From Acidimicrobiaceae bacterium (GTDB lineage Bacteria; Actinomycetota; Acidimicrobiia; Acidimicrobiales; UBA8592): 64,000 nucleotides of DNA. The notes below the pieces were generated by a model. The model made no database searches. It saw only the letters and a program-made list of their open reading frames with translations, and was not told the DNA's origin. The position numbers were made by a program, and so were the translations under genes. This document shows, one piece after another, positions 34,860-44,269 of this stretch; the stretch's first letter is position 1; each line of letters begins with the position of its first letter. The DNA is taken from positions 79,738-143,737 of the forward strand of contig JAHECR010000001.1 of assembly GCA_024641655.1 (NCBI GenBank). The letters are read 5' to 3'.

Positions 34860-35642
34860 GTGCTGATCGTCGTCTCCCCCGCCAAGTCGTTGGACTTCGA
34901 GTCTCCTCTGCCGACCAAGAAACACAGCGAGCCCACCCTGCTCGAGCGCAGCAGCCAGCTGATCGAGGTGCTCCGCGGGCTGAGCCCCGACGAGATCGGT
35001 GACCTGATGTCGATCTCGCCGAACCTCGCGGAGCTGAACTTCGAACGATTCCAGGACTGGAACCCGCCGTTCAGCCCCGCCAATGCCCGGCCGGCGATCT
35101 TGGCGTTCAGTGGTGACACCTATATCGGGCTCGACGCCGCGCACCGCTTCGACGAGCGCGACTTCACCCACGCCCAGAAGACGCTGCGCATCCTCTCGGG
35201 CCTCTACGGGGTCCTCCGACCCCTCGACCTGATCCAGCCCTATCGCCTCGAGATGGGCAGCAAGCTGCGCACGTCGCACGGCGACACCTTGTACGAATTC
35301 TGGGGTGACACGATCACCGAACGCGTCAACGCCGACCTCGCCGCGAGCCCGGGTGCCCGGGTGTTGGTCAATTGCGCGTCGAACGAGTACTTCGATGCAA
35401 TCGACCCGGCGGGCATCGAGGGAACGATCGTCACCCCGGTCTTCTACGACCGCAAACCCGGTGGCGACTACCGCATGGTCAGCTTCTTCGCGAAGCGGGC
35501 GCGCGGCTCGATGGCGTCGTGGATCATCGGCAACCGGATCAAGTCCGCCGGCGCGCTGCGGGACTTCGATCAGGACGGTTACGAGTACTCCGCCGAGCGA
35601 TCGGCGAGCGAGCGACCCGTGTTCCTGCGCACGACTCCCTGA
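34860..35642 (+). CDS. yaaA: Peroxide stress protein YaaA (UPF0246)
   Basis: The 260-residue protein has the family hallmarks VVSPAKSLDFE at the N-terminus, FSGDTYIGLDA, LYGVLRPLDLIQPYRLEMG and FFAKRARGSMASWII. In E. coli YaaA lowers intracellular free iron under peroxide stress. The GTG start gives full family length; the frame extends upstream only through the antisense of the neighbouring methyltransferase. Confidence 0.92.
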   Translation: MLIVVSPAKSLDFESPLPTKKHSEPTLLERSSQLIEVLRGLSPDEIGDLMSISPNLAELNFERFQDWNPPFSPANARPAILAFSGDTYIGLDAAHRFDERDFTHAQKTLRILSGLYGVLRPLDLIQPYRLEMGSKLRTSHGDTLYEFWGDTITERVNADLAASPGARVLVNCASNEYFDAIDPAGIEGTIVTPVFYDRKPGGDYRMVSFFAKRARGSMASWIIGNRIKSAGALRDFDQDGYEYSAERSASERPVFLRTTP

Positions 35643-35675
35643 CCGACCCGGGCTGCTGACCGGCCCGGCGGCCGC

Positions 35676-37427
35676 TCACCACGAGCCGCCGCCACCTCCA
35701 CCACCACCGCCGCCCACTCCGCCGCTTCCCCCACCGCTGCCGCTGCTCGACGGCGCGGTGAACGTCTTGGTCGTGGACTGCGACAGCACCGGAGCCAGCG
35801 ACACGAAGCGCACGTCTGACCCTGATGCGGCCACCGACGACCCGGGTTCGCTCGCGGCCCGCTCGACGGCGTTCTCCCAGTGATCGAGCTCGTCGAGACT
35901 GACAGCCCAGGCGGTGTACTGGCGCAACAGCCCCATCCTTGCCGCCGACTCGGCGTGTCGCGCCTCGGAGTTGGCGATGAACCGACGGAACGACTCGACC
36001 TGCAACCACCGCGCCGAGCCCGCGGGCGTGCGGACCCAAAGCTCCCAGGAACCGACGAGCCCCGCGATGCCGCCGCCGGCGCTCAGCGCGCCCACCACGA
36101 CGAGCGGGAGCCAGATCCCACCGGTGCGATTCCCCATCGCCGCGCCGATCGCCACGCCGGCGACACCCAGCAGCGCCCCGATCGCGCCGAGCCAGCGGGC
36201 CTTGGTCCGGCGGCGATCGCCGTCGGGGTCCCAGAGCCCGCTCGTGGCGCGCCACCCGTCGAGATCTTCCCGAAGATGACCCCACGCCGCTGCGAATCCC
36301 TCGTCGAAGGCGCCCAGCTCGATGGACTGCGCACCGGCGAAGAAGTCGTCGAGTCGCTTCCGCACCACTGCGTTCGGCTCGGCTGTTCCCCGTCGCAGCA
36401 CGAGATCGCTGCCCTGGTCGTCGAGGACGACTTCCTCGCGGATGGCGCACTCGATGAGCCAGGCGATCTGGTGGCGCGGAAGCACTCGCTCGGCGTGGAT
36501 GATGCCGCCCATGGCCGAGCTCAGGCCTTGCGGCGCCGCGAACTCGATCGTGGCCATCTCGGCCAGCTCGGCGTGGTCGATGAGGTGCGCTGGGACCGTC
36601 TCGCCCGCTGCAGGCCCGAACGCGGCATCGGCGGCGCCACCCTGCCAGGCCTGCTCGCGCCCGAGCGTACGCAGCTGCCGCGAGGTGGCCGCTGCGGCGA
36701 GGAGCGCTCCGCCCAGGGCAACCGCGCCCGGTTCGAGCCAGCCCGTGCCAGGGTCGGGGGCCGCGCCGTCGGGCTCCACGAGCGCGGCGGTCGGTAGCGC
36801 AGCACCGAACAGGCCGCCGGAGATCGTGACGCCCTCACCGGCTCCGAGCCCCTCGACGTCGACGACGAGATGGCCCGGTTCGACCTGCCGCACGACACAC
36901 CCACCGACATCGCCGATGTTGCCCTGGTCGCAGCCGAGGTCGACGAACGCGTGACCCGCGGTGACGTGGATCTCGGCCCGGTTGACCGGCACGTCCCAGC
37001 CGGTCCCCACCGCATCCCAGGCGAAGGCACCGCCTTCGACGAGCGTGTCGATGGCGTACTCGATGCGGTAGCGATGCCGATTCGAGACCGTCTGGTTCGG
37101 ATCGCCGATGCGCAACGTGACGCCAGCGGTCGTCGCGATGACCTGCACCTGCTCGGGTGCAGTCGGTGACGATACGTCGAAGCGCTCGTCCGCCGGGACA
37201 TCGGGGATCTTGCGCTCGATCCCGTGGTGGGGGCCCGCCCCGAAGTCGTAGTCGATGACCTCCACGACCCTGGCCTCGCCCTCCCCGGCGAGCTCGGCGT
37301 GCAGCCAGTAGGTCGCGATCCGCTCGGTGTCACCGACGAGGGCGCCGATGATCGCGACGCCGCCGATCGTGAGCGCGGCTCCACCGAGGAGCGCGACGTC
37401 GAGACGCCGGCGCGTCACTACCTGCAT
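35676..37427 (-). CDS. DUF2207 membrane protein with glycine-rich tail
   Basis: The 583-residue protein has an N-terminal signal/anchor (about 10-30), an extracytoplasmic beta-rich domain (about 35-200, beginning VVEVIDYDFGAGPHHGIERK, typical of DUF2207), a membrane segment near 240, a cytoplasmic region, two further helices (about 420-475) and a tail of Ser and Gly ending GGGGSW. DUF2207 proteins are widespread membrane proteins of unknown function, and the Gly-rich tail is a family habit. Confidence 0.8.
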   Translation of the reverse strand: MQVVTRRRLDVALLGGAALTIGGVAIIGALVGDTERIATYWLHAELAGEGEARVVEVIDYDFGAGPHHGIERKIPDVPADERFDVSSPTAPEQVQVIATTAGVTLRIGDPNQTVSNRHRYRIEYAIDTLVEGGAFAWDAVGTGWDVPVNRAEIHVTAGHAFVDLGCDQGNIGDVGGCVVRQVEPGHLVVDVEGLGAGEGVTISGGLFGAALPTAALVEPDGAAPDPGTGWLEPGAVALGGALLAAAATSRQLRTLGREQAWQGGAADAAFGPAAGETVPAHLIDHAELAEMATIEFAAPQGLSSAMGGIIHAERVLPRHQIAWLIECAIREEVVLDDQGSDLVLRRGTAEPNAVVRKRLDDFFAGAQSIELGAFDEGFAAAWGHLREDLDGWRATSGLWDPDGDRRRTKARWLGAIGALLGVAGVAIGAAMGNRTGGIWLPLVVVGALSAGGGIAGLVGSWELWVRTPAGSARWLQVESFRRFIANSEARHAESAARMGLLRQYTAWAVSLDELDHWENAVERAASEPGSSVAASGSDVRFVSLAPVLSQSTTKTFTAPSSSGSGGGSGGVGGGGGGGGGGSW

Positions 37428-37469
37428 ACGGGTGATTGTCCCACGACGACGGGAGCGCTCCGGGTTTGG

Positions 37470-38957
37470 TCAGTCGTTGGTGGGGAATCCGAGATTGACG
37501 GTGCTCGTCGCCGGATCGGGCCAACGCGTCGTGATCACCTTCGGCCGGGTGTAGAATCGCACCCCTTCGGGGCCGTACATGGCGATGTCACCGAACAGCG
37601 AGCTCTTCCAACCGCCGAAGGAGTGGTAGCCGACCGGGACCGGCACGGGGACGTTGATGCCGACCATGCCCGCGTCGGCGTCCTCCTGGAATCGACGTGC
37701 CGCCCCCCCGTCCCGGGTGAAGATGGCCGTGCCGTTGCCCCACCGGTTGTCGCTGATCAGCTTCACCGCCTCCGTGTAGCTGGCGCAGCGAACGATCGAC
37801 AGAACCGGCCCGAAGATCTCGTCGCGGTAACAGTCCATGTCGGTCGTGACCCGATCGATGAGCGAGGTGCCGAGGAAGAAGCCGGCGCCCTCGAAGGCCA
37901 TCTCATTGCCGTCGACCACGATCGTCGCGCCCTGGCGACGGGCCGAGTCGATGTAGCCGGCGACGCGGTCACGGTGCTCACGGGTGACCAGGGGACCCAT
38001 CTCCGAGGCCGGGTCCATGCCGTCACCGATGACCAGCTTCTCCATCCGGAGTTTGATGGCATCGATCAGCGGATCGGCCACCTCTCCCACGGCGGCGACG
38101 ACCGAGATCGCCATGCAGCGCTCGCCGGCGGAACCATAGGCTGCCGAGACCGCGGCGTCGGCGGCGAGGTCGATGTCGGCATCGGGCAACACCACCATGT
38201 GGTTCTTGGCGCCACCGAGGGCCTGGATGCGCTTGCCGTGCGAGGTCCCGGTCTCGTAGACGTACTTCGCGATGGGCGTGGAGCCGACGAAGCTGACCGC
38301 CTTCACGTCAGGATGCTCGAGCAGTCGGTCGACGGCCACCTTGTCGCCATTGACCAGGTTGACGACGCCGGGCGGGAAGCCGGCTTCGTGGAACAGCTCC
38401 ACGATGCGCCGCGGAACCGAAGGATCGCGTTCGGAGGGCTTGAGGACGAAGGTGTTCCCTGCCGCCACGGCGTTGGGTGCCATCCACAGCGGGATCATCG
38501 CTGGGAAGTTGAACGGCGTGATGCCGGCCACGACACCGAGTGGGCGCCGCACCGTGGTGACGTCGATGCCGGTCGACGCCTGTTCGTTGACACTGCCTTT
38601 GAGATGATCGGCGATGTCACACGCGAACTCGATGTTTTCGATGCCTCGCTGGATCTCACCGAGCGAGTCGCTGAAGACCTTGCCGTGCTCGGAGGTTAGC
38701 AACTCGGCGAGCTCCTCCTGTGCGGCGACGACCAGGTTCCGGAACTCGAACATCAGCTTCGTGCGGCGAGCGATACTCATCGACCGCCACCCGTCGTAGG
38801 CGGCCTGCGCGGCAGCAACGGCCGCGTCGACCTCGTCGACGGCGGCCAGCGCGACCTCCTTGGTCTGAAGGCCCGTCGCCGGGTTGAAGACGGCGTTCAC
38901 TCGACCGGACGAGCCGACGACGACCTCGCCGTTGATGATGTGATCGATGCGTTGCAT
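37470..38957 (-). CDS. mmsA: CoA-acylating methylmalonate-semialdehyde dehydrogenase
   Basis: The 495-residue aldehyde dehydrogenase has TPFNFPAMIPLWM and KPSERDPSVP, features of the CoA-acylating MmsA branch, and the catalytic Cys in SAGERCMAIS. It oxidises methylmalonate semialdehyde or malonate semialdehyde to propionyl- or acetyl-CoA in valine, inositol and beta-alanine breakdown. GGAGC lies 8-9 nt before the ATG. An aminotransferase gene lies upstream on the same strand, suggesting a beta-amino-acid route. Confidence 0.92.
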   Translation of the reverse strand: MQRIDHIINGEVVVGSSGRVNAVFNPATGLQTKEVALAAVDEVDAAVAAAQAAYDGWRSMSIARRTKLMFEFRNLVVAAQEELAELLTSEHGKVFSDSLGEIQRGIENIEFACDIADHLKGSVNEQASTGIDVTTVRRPLGVVAGITPFNFPAMIPLWMAPNAVAAGNTFVLKPSERDPSVPRRIVELFHEAGFPPGVVNLVNGDKVAVDRLLEHPDVKAVSFVGSTPIAKYVYETGTSHGKRIQALGGAKNHMVVLPDADIDLAADAAVSAAYGSAGERCMAISVVAAVGEVADPLIDAIKLRMEKLVIGDGMDPASEMGPLVTREHRDRVAGYIDSARRQGATIVVDGNEMAFEGAGFFLGTSLIDRVTTDMDCYRDEIFGPVLSIVRCASYTEAVKLISDNRWGNGTAIFTRDGGAARRFQEDADAGMVGINVPVPVPVGYHSFGGWKSSLFGDIAMYGPEGVRFYTRPKVITTRWPDPATSTVNLGFPTND

Positions 38958-39049
38958 GAGAAGTGCTCCAGAGTGCGTAGGTCAGGTACGTAGGTCTGTG
39001 CGCGGGCGCCGGGTGGGCGTTCCGCTCCGGGTCGGGAACCCGTTTGTGG

Positions 39050-40342
39050 TCATGACAGTGAGCCAATGGCGTCGATGAGCAGGTCGAGACCTTCGTCGAG
39101 CTCGGCTCGGGTGACGTTCAGCATCGGGGTGATGCGAATGACGTTGCCGTAGAGGCCGCCTTTGCCAATCAGCAGTCCCCGCTGTTTCGTGGCCTCGAGG
39201 AGCTCGAGCGTGCGCGAGGCGTCGGGGTCGATGCTGTCGGGTTGACAGATCTCGATGGCCTGCATCAGGCCCTTCCCCCGCAGCTCGGCGATCCACGCGG
39301 TGGCCTCGACGGTTGGGCCGAGACGCTCGGTGAGGCGGCGTCCCATGTGCAACGCGTTCCCCTGCAGGTCGTGCGTCTGGACCTCGCGCAGGGTCGCCAA
39401 GCCGGCCGCAGCCGACAACGGATTCCCCCCGAAGGTCGAAAACGACGTGACCTTGATGGCCTCCATCAGTTCGGCGCGCGCAACGATGCCGGCGAGGGTG
39501 ATGCCGTTGCCGACCCCCTTCGCGAAGGTCAGCATGTCGGGAACGATGCCGTGCGCCTGATAGCCCCAGAAGTGCTCGCCGGTGCGGCCCCAGCCGGTCT
39601 GCACCTCGTCGCTCACGAAGAGGATCCCCCGGTTGGCGAGGCTCTTGTGCAAAGCCCCGAAGAAGCCGTCGGGAGGCGTCGCGAAGCCGCCGACACCCTG
39701 GATCGGTTCGGCGATCAGGCAGCTGAAGCCGTTCCCGCCGCTGGTCATGTCGAGCAGTTGGTCGAGGTCGGCGACGCAGGCTTCGGTGTACGCGTCGTCG
39801 TCGAGCGAACGAAACGGGCTACGGAGCCGGTAGCCGCCCTGGACGAACGACACGTCGAGCCCGGAAAGACTCGTTGCGCTCCATCCGGCGTGGGAGGTGA
39901 TGGCCTGGGTGGTGAAGGACCGTCCGTGGTAGCTGTTGCGCATCGCCAGGACCTGGTTGCTCTGCCGATGGCTCGTCGCCAACAACAACGCGGTGTCGTT
40001 GGCCTCGGTGCCGCTCGTGGTGAAGAAGACGCGGGCATCGGGGATTCCCGACACCGCGGCGATCTCCTCGGCTAGCTCGATCATGGGCTCGCTGAGGTAC
40101 AGCGTCGAGGTGTGCATGACCTTCGCGGCCTGCGCCTGTACCGCAGCGACCACCGCCGGGTTGGCGTGACCGATCATCGTGGTCAGTACGCCGCCGAAGA
40201 AGTCGAGGTACCGGCGACCGTCGAGGTCGAACACGTAGCTGCCCTCGCCCCGATCGATCGCGACGGGCTCGCCGTAGAACGGCGACAGATAGGAGGGCAG
40301 GACTGCCCGGTAGCGGCGATGGAGGTCCGCGGCGCGCGTCAC
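39050..40342 (-). CDS. Class III aminotransferase (AGXT2-like, probably for beta-amino acids)
   Basis: The 430-residue PLP enzyme has FFTTSGTEANDTALLLA, SYHGRSFTTQAIT, AEPIQGVGGF, the cofactor Asp in FVSDEVQTGWGRTGEHFWG and the Schiff-base Lys in TFAKGVGNGI. It is closest in appearance to alanine-glyoxylate/3-aminoisobutyrate-pyruvate aminotransferases. Next to mmsA it would turn beta-alanine or 3-aminoisobutyrate into the semialdehyde (inference). GTG at 40342 was chosen because TAGGTT lies 7 nt upstream and the protein then has normal length. Confidence 0.85.
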   Translation of the reverse strand: MTRAADLHRRYRAVLPSYLSPFYGEPVAIDRGEGSYVFDLDGRRYLDFFGGVLTTMIGHANPAVVAAVQAQAAKVMHTSTLYLSEPMIELAEEIAAVSGIPDARVFFTTSGTEANDTALLLATSHRQSNQVLAMRNSYHGRSFTTQAITSHAGWSATSLSGLDVSFVQGGYRLRSPFRSLDDDAYTEACVADLDQLLDMTSGGNGFSCLIAEPIQGVGGFATPPDGFFGALHKSLANRGILFVSDEVQTGWGRTGEHFWGYQAHGIVPDMLTFAKGVGNGITLAGIVARAELMEAIKVTSFSTFGGNPLSAAAGLATLREVQTHDLQGNALHMGRRLTERLGPTVEATAWIAELRGKGLMQAIEICQPDSIDPDASRTLELLEATKQRGLLIGKGGLYGNVIRITPMLNVTRAELDEGLDLLIDAIGSLS

Positions 40343-40349
40343 GATCTCG

Positions 40350-40355
40350 AACCTA
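40350..40355 (-). promoter_or_regulatory. Leaderless -10 element TAGGTT (aminotransferase)
   Basis: TAGGTT on the minus strand ends 7 nt before the GTG at 40342. Confidence 0.5.
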
Positions 40356-40485
40356 CCGCCGAGATGCCCCTCGACGCCCACCTTCACCCCGGTTGTTCGC
40401 CACAGGCGGGCGAATGAGCGACCAGGACCCGCACAGGACGCCGCCGACCGGCGCCTCGCTCCCCTCACACCGCTCGGGTGCAAGC

Positions 40486-41484
40486 TCAGGTCAAGGTGCC
40501 CGCCCGCACGAGGTCGTGCTCGTCGACGCTCACGCTGCATCGCCGCAAGCCGAAGGAGACCAGACCTGAGGAGTGCTCACGGTTGCGACAGCTCACCTCC
40601 ACCCCGACGACGCCGGCAGAAACCCCGAACTGGGCCGCGGAACGCCCCCACTCGTCGGGCACTGCTGCTCGCTGCCACTGCGCACTGGAGTTGCACCCCA
40701 GGCGCACGGCCGACACGATGCAGGCGCCACCGCCGCGCTCGCCGAAGAGCCACGCGACCATCTCGGTCTCGAGGCCCGCGCCGGCCACCTCGCTGACCCG
40801 ACCGGCGACGATCGAGAACGTGACCTTGGCCGACGCCAGGCGACCGAGGTCGGCGAGCAGGTCGCCAGGGCTCACCACGATCTGCCCGTCCGCCGAGCGC
40901 GGGTCGAGGTGGACCGCCAGCGACCCGCCCGGCCAGCGGGCCCAACTGCCCGGCGTTGCGGCGACGCCCAGGTCGACCTCCACGGCAGCGTCGGCGAGAT
41001 CGACGACGAGCTCGGTGCCCGTCGCCGACGAGACGGACAAGCGTCCTGCTGCCACAACTGCAGCCTGGTACCGCTCCACACGCGACGCGTCCTCGGCCGT
41101 CAGTGCCAGATCCGAGGTTGGGCCGGGATGCTCGGGGGCGATGGTGACGCCACGTGTCCCGCTGGCGCGGATCTCGGCGAGCTCAGGCGCGCCGAGCAGA
41201 CCGGTCGGGGTGCAGTCGGCCACGAACCCGGCCTCGACCAGACCTGCCAGCACTCCGGGATGTTCGACCAGTGCGAGCAGCTCGCCGTCGACCTCGGGCA
41301 TCACCATGTCGACCACGTCCACGCCGAGATGCCGCAACGCCATCAGGGCCGTGGCGACGACGTCGGGTCGGCTCGACGCCGATCGGGCGACGACCGCGGC
41401 CTCGCCCCGCCGGAGCTCGCAGGCGGCGAACCGCTCGGCGAACCCCTCGACCCACCGCCAATCGGGAGCCCTGTCCGTGCCCAC
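40486..41484 (-). CDS. NicX/aminopeptidase-like protein
   Basis: The 332-residue protein has the layout of the 2,5-dihydroxypyridine dioxygenase (NicX)/M29 aminopeptidase-like group: an alpha/beta N-terminal half (VVATALMALRHLGVDVVDMV), ASRVERYQAAVVAAGRLSV followed by SATGTELVVDL, then WARWPGGSLAVH and DGQIVVSPGD. Metal ligands could not be fixed with confidence, so neither ring cleavage nor peptidase activity should be assumed. GTG at 41484 follows GGAGG by 8 nt. Confidence 0.65.
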   Translation of the reverse strand: MGTDRAPDWRWVEGFAERFAACELRRGEAAVVARSASSRPDVVATALMALRHLGVDVVDMVMPEVDGELLALVEHPGVLAGLVEAGFVADCTPTGLLGAPELAEIRASGTRGVTIAPEHPGPTSDLALTAEDASRVERYQAAVVAAGRLSVSSATGTELVVDLADAAVEVDLGVAATPGSWARWPGGSLAVHLDPRSADGQIVVSPGDLLADLGRLASAKVTFSIVAGRVSEVAGAGLETEMVAWLFGERGGGACIVSAVRLGCNSSAQWQRAAVPDEWGRSAAQFGVSAGVVGVEVSCRNREHSSGLVSFGLRRCSVSVDEHDLVRAGTLT

Positions 41485-41594
41485 GCACCCCACCTCCGGC
41501 GTCCGAGCGTAGTCCCCACCCTTGCCCGGAACCGCCACCGGCCACGGCCACGGAGCGGCGTCGGTGCCGCGGTGGGTGTGGGAAGCTCGTGGAC

Positions 41595-42581
41595 ATGACC
41601 CCCGAAGAGCACGAACCCCGCATCGCCGTGTACCTCGACTACGAGAACCTCGCGATCGGCGCCCGCGAGAATCTCGGCGCGCCGTTCGACTTCGCGAACG
41701 TCGCCGACGCCCTCGCCGAACGCGGCCGAGTCCTCAGCCGACGCGCGTACGCCGACTGGTCGTACTTCGACGAGGACCGGCGCATGCTCACTCGCCACCA
41801 GGTCGAGCTCATCGACATCCCCCAGAAGATGGGCGGCAGCCGGAAGAACGCGGCCGACATCAAACTGGCGATCGACGCCATCGAGCTGGCGCTCGACCGC
41901 TCCTACATCTCCACGTTCGTCATCTGCACCGGTGACTCGGATCTGACGCCGCTCGTCCAGAAGCTTCGCGAACACGATCGCCGCGTGATCGGCGTCGGGG
42001 TGCGCGCCTCGACCTCCAAGCTGCTCCCACCGGCGTGCGACGAATTCCTGTTCTACGACAACCTCGTGAGCTCCCCCGACGACACCGTGGCCGATCGAAC
42101 CGACGATGCCCCCCGCGACACCTCGGTGGTCATCAGCACGTTGGCCGGCCTCGAGGCGAGCTCGGGGAGCGTTCGGGCATCGACCTTGAAACGCGCGATC
42201 CTGCGCAAGGACCCGACGTTCAGTGAGACCGACCTCGGGTATCGCGGCTTTCTCGCCCTGCTCGCCGCGCTCGAGGAAGACGGCCTGCTGACCCTCGAGG
42301 GCACCGGCGGTGATCCCGAGGTCTCCCTAGCGGGCGCGAGCGCGCTCGACAACGCCGATGCATTACTCCAACGCGTCGTCGCCGACGCCGGGCAGATACC
42401 GCTCACGGGCCTGAAAGACGCCATGCGCAAGGTCGATCCCGACTTCTCCGAGCAGCGTCTCGGGTTCCGCAATTTCGGCAGTTTCGTGCACGCTGCCGAG
42501 GCGCGACGGCTCGTGCAGATCTCCGGCAAGGCCGACGAACGGCTCGTCAAAGCGGCCCGAGCCGGACGCCGCCGCCGCTGA
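41595..42581 (+). CDS. NYN-domain protein with two OST-HTH/LOTUS domains
   Basis: The 328-residue protein has a PIN-like NYN domain (about 8-155) with the acidic motifs VYLDYENL, NAADIKLAIDA and CTGDSDLTPLV expected of a metal-dependent RNase. Two LOTUS-type winged helices follow (about 180-240: GSVRASTLKRAILRKDPTFS; about 258-315: GQIPLTGLKDAMRKVDPDFS). The family is thought to cleave or bind RNA. A GTG two codons upstream is an alternative start. Confidence 0.88.
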   Translation: MTPEEHEPRIAVYLDYENLAIGARENLGAPFDFANVADALAERGRVLSRRAYADWSYFDEDRRMLTRHQVELIDIPQKMGGSRKNAADIKLAIDAIELALDRSYISTFVICTGDSDLTPLVQKLREHDRRVIGVGVRASTSKLLPPACDEFLFYDNLVSSPDDTVADRTDDAPRDTSVVISTLAGLEASSGSVRASTLKRAILRKDPTFSETDLGYRGFLALLAALEEDGLLTLEGTGGDPEVSLAGASALDNADALLQRVVADAGQIPLTGLKDAMRKVDPDFSEQRLGFRNFGSFVHAAEARRLVQISGKADERLVKAARAGRRRR

Positions 42582-42696
42582 GCCGAGGCGGGTCCCCGCG
42601 CCTCGCAGGTGCAGCGTCGACGGGATCGATCCCACCACAGCCCGGCTGCTACCTTCGAGCCGTCGACCCGCGCACCGCTTGCCCCCGGAGTCTGTG

Positions 42697-44247
42697 ATGA
42701 CCATCGTGCACTCGAGCCCCATCCCGCCGATTGAGCTTCCGGTCCGGCCGATCACCGCGCACGTCCTGCGCCGGGTGCACGACGTTCCCGACCGGCTGGC
42801 GATCATCGATGTTCCGTCGGGGCGATCCCTGACGTTCGCCCAGCTGGCCGATTCCATCCACCGATTCGCCGGCGGTCTCGTCGAGCGGGGGTTCACGCCC
42901 GGTAGCACTTTGGCGCTGATCGCACCGAACCTGCCCGAGTACCCCGTCGTGTTCCACGGCGTCGCAGTGGCCGGTGGCACGATCACCACCGTCAACCCCA
43001 CCTACAACGCCGAGGAGATCCGCTTCCAGCTGCTCGACGCAGCGGTGAGCAAGATCGTCACGGTGCCCGACGCCGTACCGGCCGCACTCGAGGCGATGGA
43101 GGGCACGGCGGTGACCGACCTCATCGTCATCGGCGACCACCCCGACGCAGTTCCCTACTCCACCCTGGTCGCGGCCGACCCGATCGAACAGGTGCCGATC
43201 GACCCGAAGACCCAGGTGGTCGTGCTGCCGTACTCGTCGGGCACGACGGGCCTGCCCAAGGGCGTCATGTTGACGCACTTCAACCTGGTCACCAACGTGC
43301 TGCAGACCGACGCGCTGATCCACTACAGCGATCACTCGGTCGGCCTCACCGTCCTGCCGTTCTTCCACATCTACGGCATGCAGGTGCTGATGAATGGCCT
43401 GCTCTCGAACGGCTGCACCGCTGTCAGCATGCCCCGTTTCGAGCTCGCCGCCGCCTTGCAGGCAATCCAGGACCACAAGATCACCCACTTCTGCGCCGTG
43501 CCGCCCATGGTGCTGGCGCTCGCGAAACAGCCGATCGTCAGCAACTACGACCTGTCCTCACTCGAGGTGGTCGTCTCGGGCGCGGCGCCGCTCGGCGCCG
43601 AACTCGCAGCCGAAGCAACGGCGCGGATCGGATGCCAGGTGGTCCAGGCCTATGGGATGACCGAGATGAGCCCGGTGAGCCACGTCACCCCGCCAGGCAC
43701 CTACCGGGCCGGATCGGTCGGCATCACCGTCCCGAACGCCGAGATCCGCATCGTCGACGAGGAAGGGGTCGATCAGCCTGTCGACGGCGTCGGGGAGCTC
43801 TGGGTGCGGGGACCGATGAACATGCTCGGGTACCTGAACAACCCCGAGGCGACGGCAGCCACCATCGACAGCGACGGTTGGCTCCACACCGGCGACGTGG
43901 CGAGGATCGATGACCACGACCACGTCTACATCGTCGACCGGGTCAAGGAGCTCATCAAGTACAAGGGCTTCCAGGTCGCGCCCGCGGAGCTCGAGGCGCT
44001 GCTCATCACCCATCCGGCGGTCGCCGACGTGGCCGTCGTGGGCATCGACGACGTCGAGGCCGGCGAGCTGCCCAAGGCGTTCGTCACGTTGAAGCCTGGC
44101 CAAGCGGTGAGTGCCCAGGAGCTGATGGACTTCGTCAAGCCCCACGTCGCCACCTACAAGCAGATCCGCCTCGTCGAGTTCATCGACGAGATCCCCAAGT
44201 CGGCGAGCGGCAAGATCCTTCGTCGGCTCCTCCGCAACCGCGGCTGA
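42697..44247 (+). CDS. 4-coumarate/fatty-acyl-CoA ligase family enzyme
   Basis: The 516-residue adenylate-forming enzyme has YSSGTTGLPKGVMLTH (P-loop), VQAYGMTEMSPVSH, the hinge DRVKELIKYKGFQVAPAELE and the catalytic Lys in PKSASGKILRR. The overall pattern is 4-coumarate-CoA-ligase-like; the acid substrate is unknown. CGGAG lies about 6 nt before the chosen ATG; TACCTT about 42 nt upstream is a possible -10. Confidence 0.85.
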   Translation: MTIVHSSPIPPIELPVRPITAHVLRRVHDVPDRLAIIDVPSGRSLTFAQLADSIHRFAGGLVERGFTPGSTLALIAPNLPEYPVVFHGVAVAGGTITTVNPTYNAEEIRFQLLDAAVSKIVTVPDAVPAALEAMEGTAVTDLIVIGDHPDAVPYSTLVAADPIEQVPIDPKTQVVVLPYSSGTTGLPKGVMLTHFNLVTNVLQTDALIHYSDHSVGLTVLPFFHIYGMQVLMNGLLSNGCTAVSMPRFELAAALQAIQDHKITHFCAVPPMVLALAKQPIVSNYDLSSLEVVVSGAAPLGAELAAEATARIGCQVVQAYGMTEMSPVSHVTPPGTYRAGSVGITVPNAEIRIVDEEGVDQPVDGVGELWVRGPMNMLGYLNNPEATAATIDSDGWLHTGDVARIDDHDHVYIVDRVKELIKYKGFQVAPAELEALLITHPAVADVAVVGIDDVEAGELPKAFVTLKPGQAVSAQELMDFVKPHVATYKQIRLVEFIDEIPKSASGKILRRLLRNRG

Positions 44248-44252
44248 CGTCG

Positions 44253-44268
44253 CCGACCCCGTGGTCGG
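44253..44268. terminator. Hairpin between convergent acyl-CoA ligase and prfC genes
   Basis: CCGACC-CCGT-GGTCGG, a perfect 6-bp stem filling the 22-nt gap, with the same arms as the hairpin at 32579-32594. Confidence 0.5.
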
Positions 44269-44269
44269 G

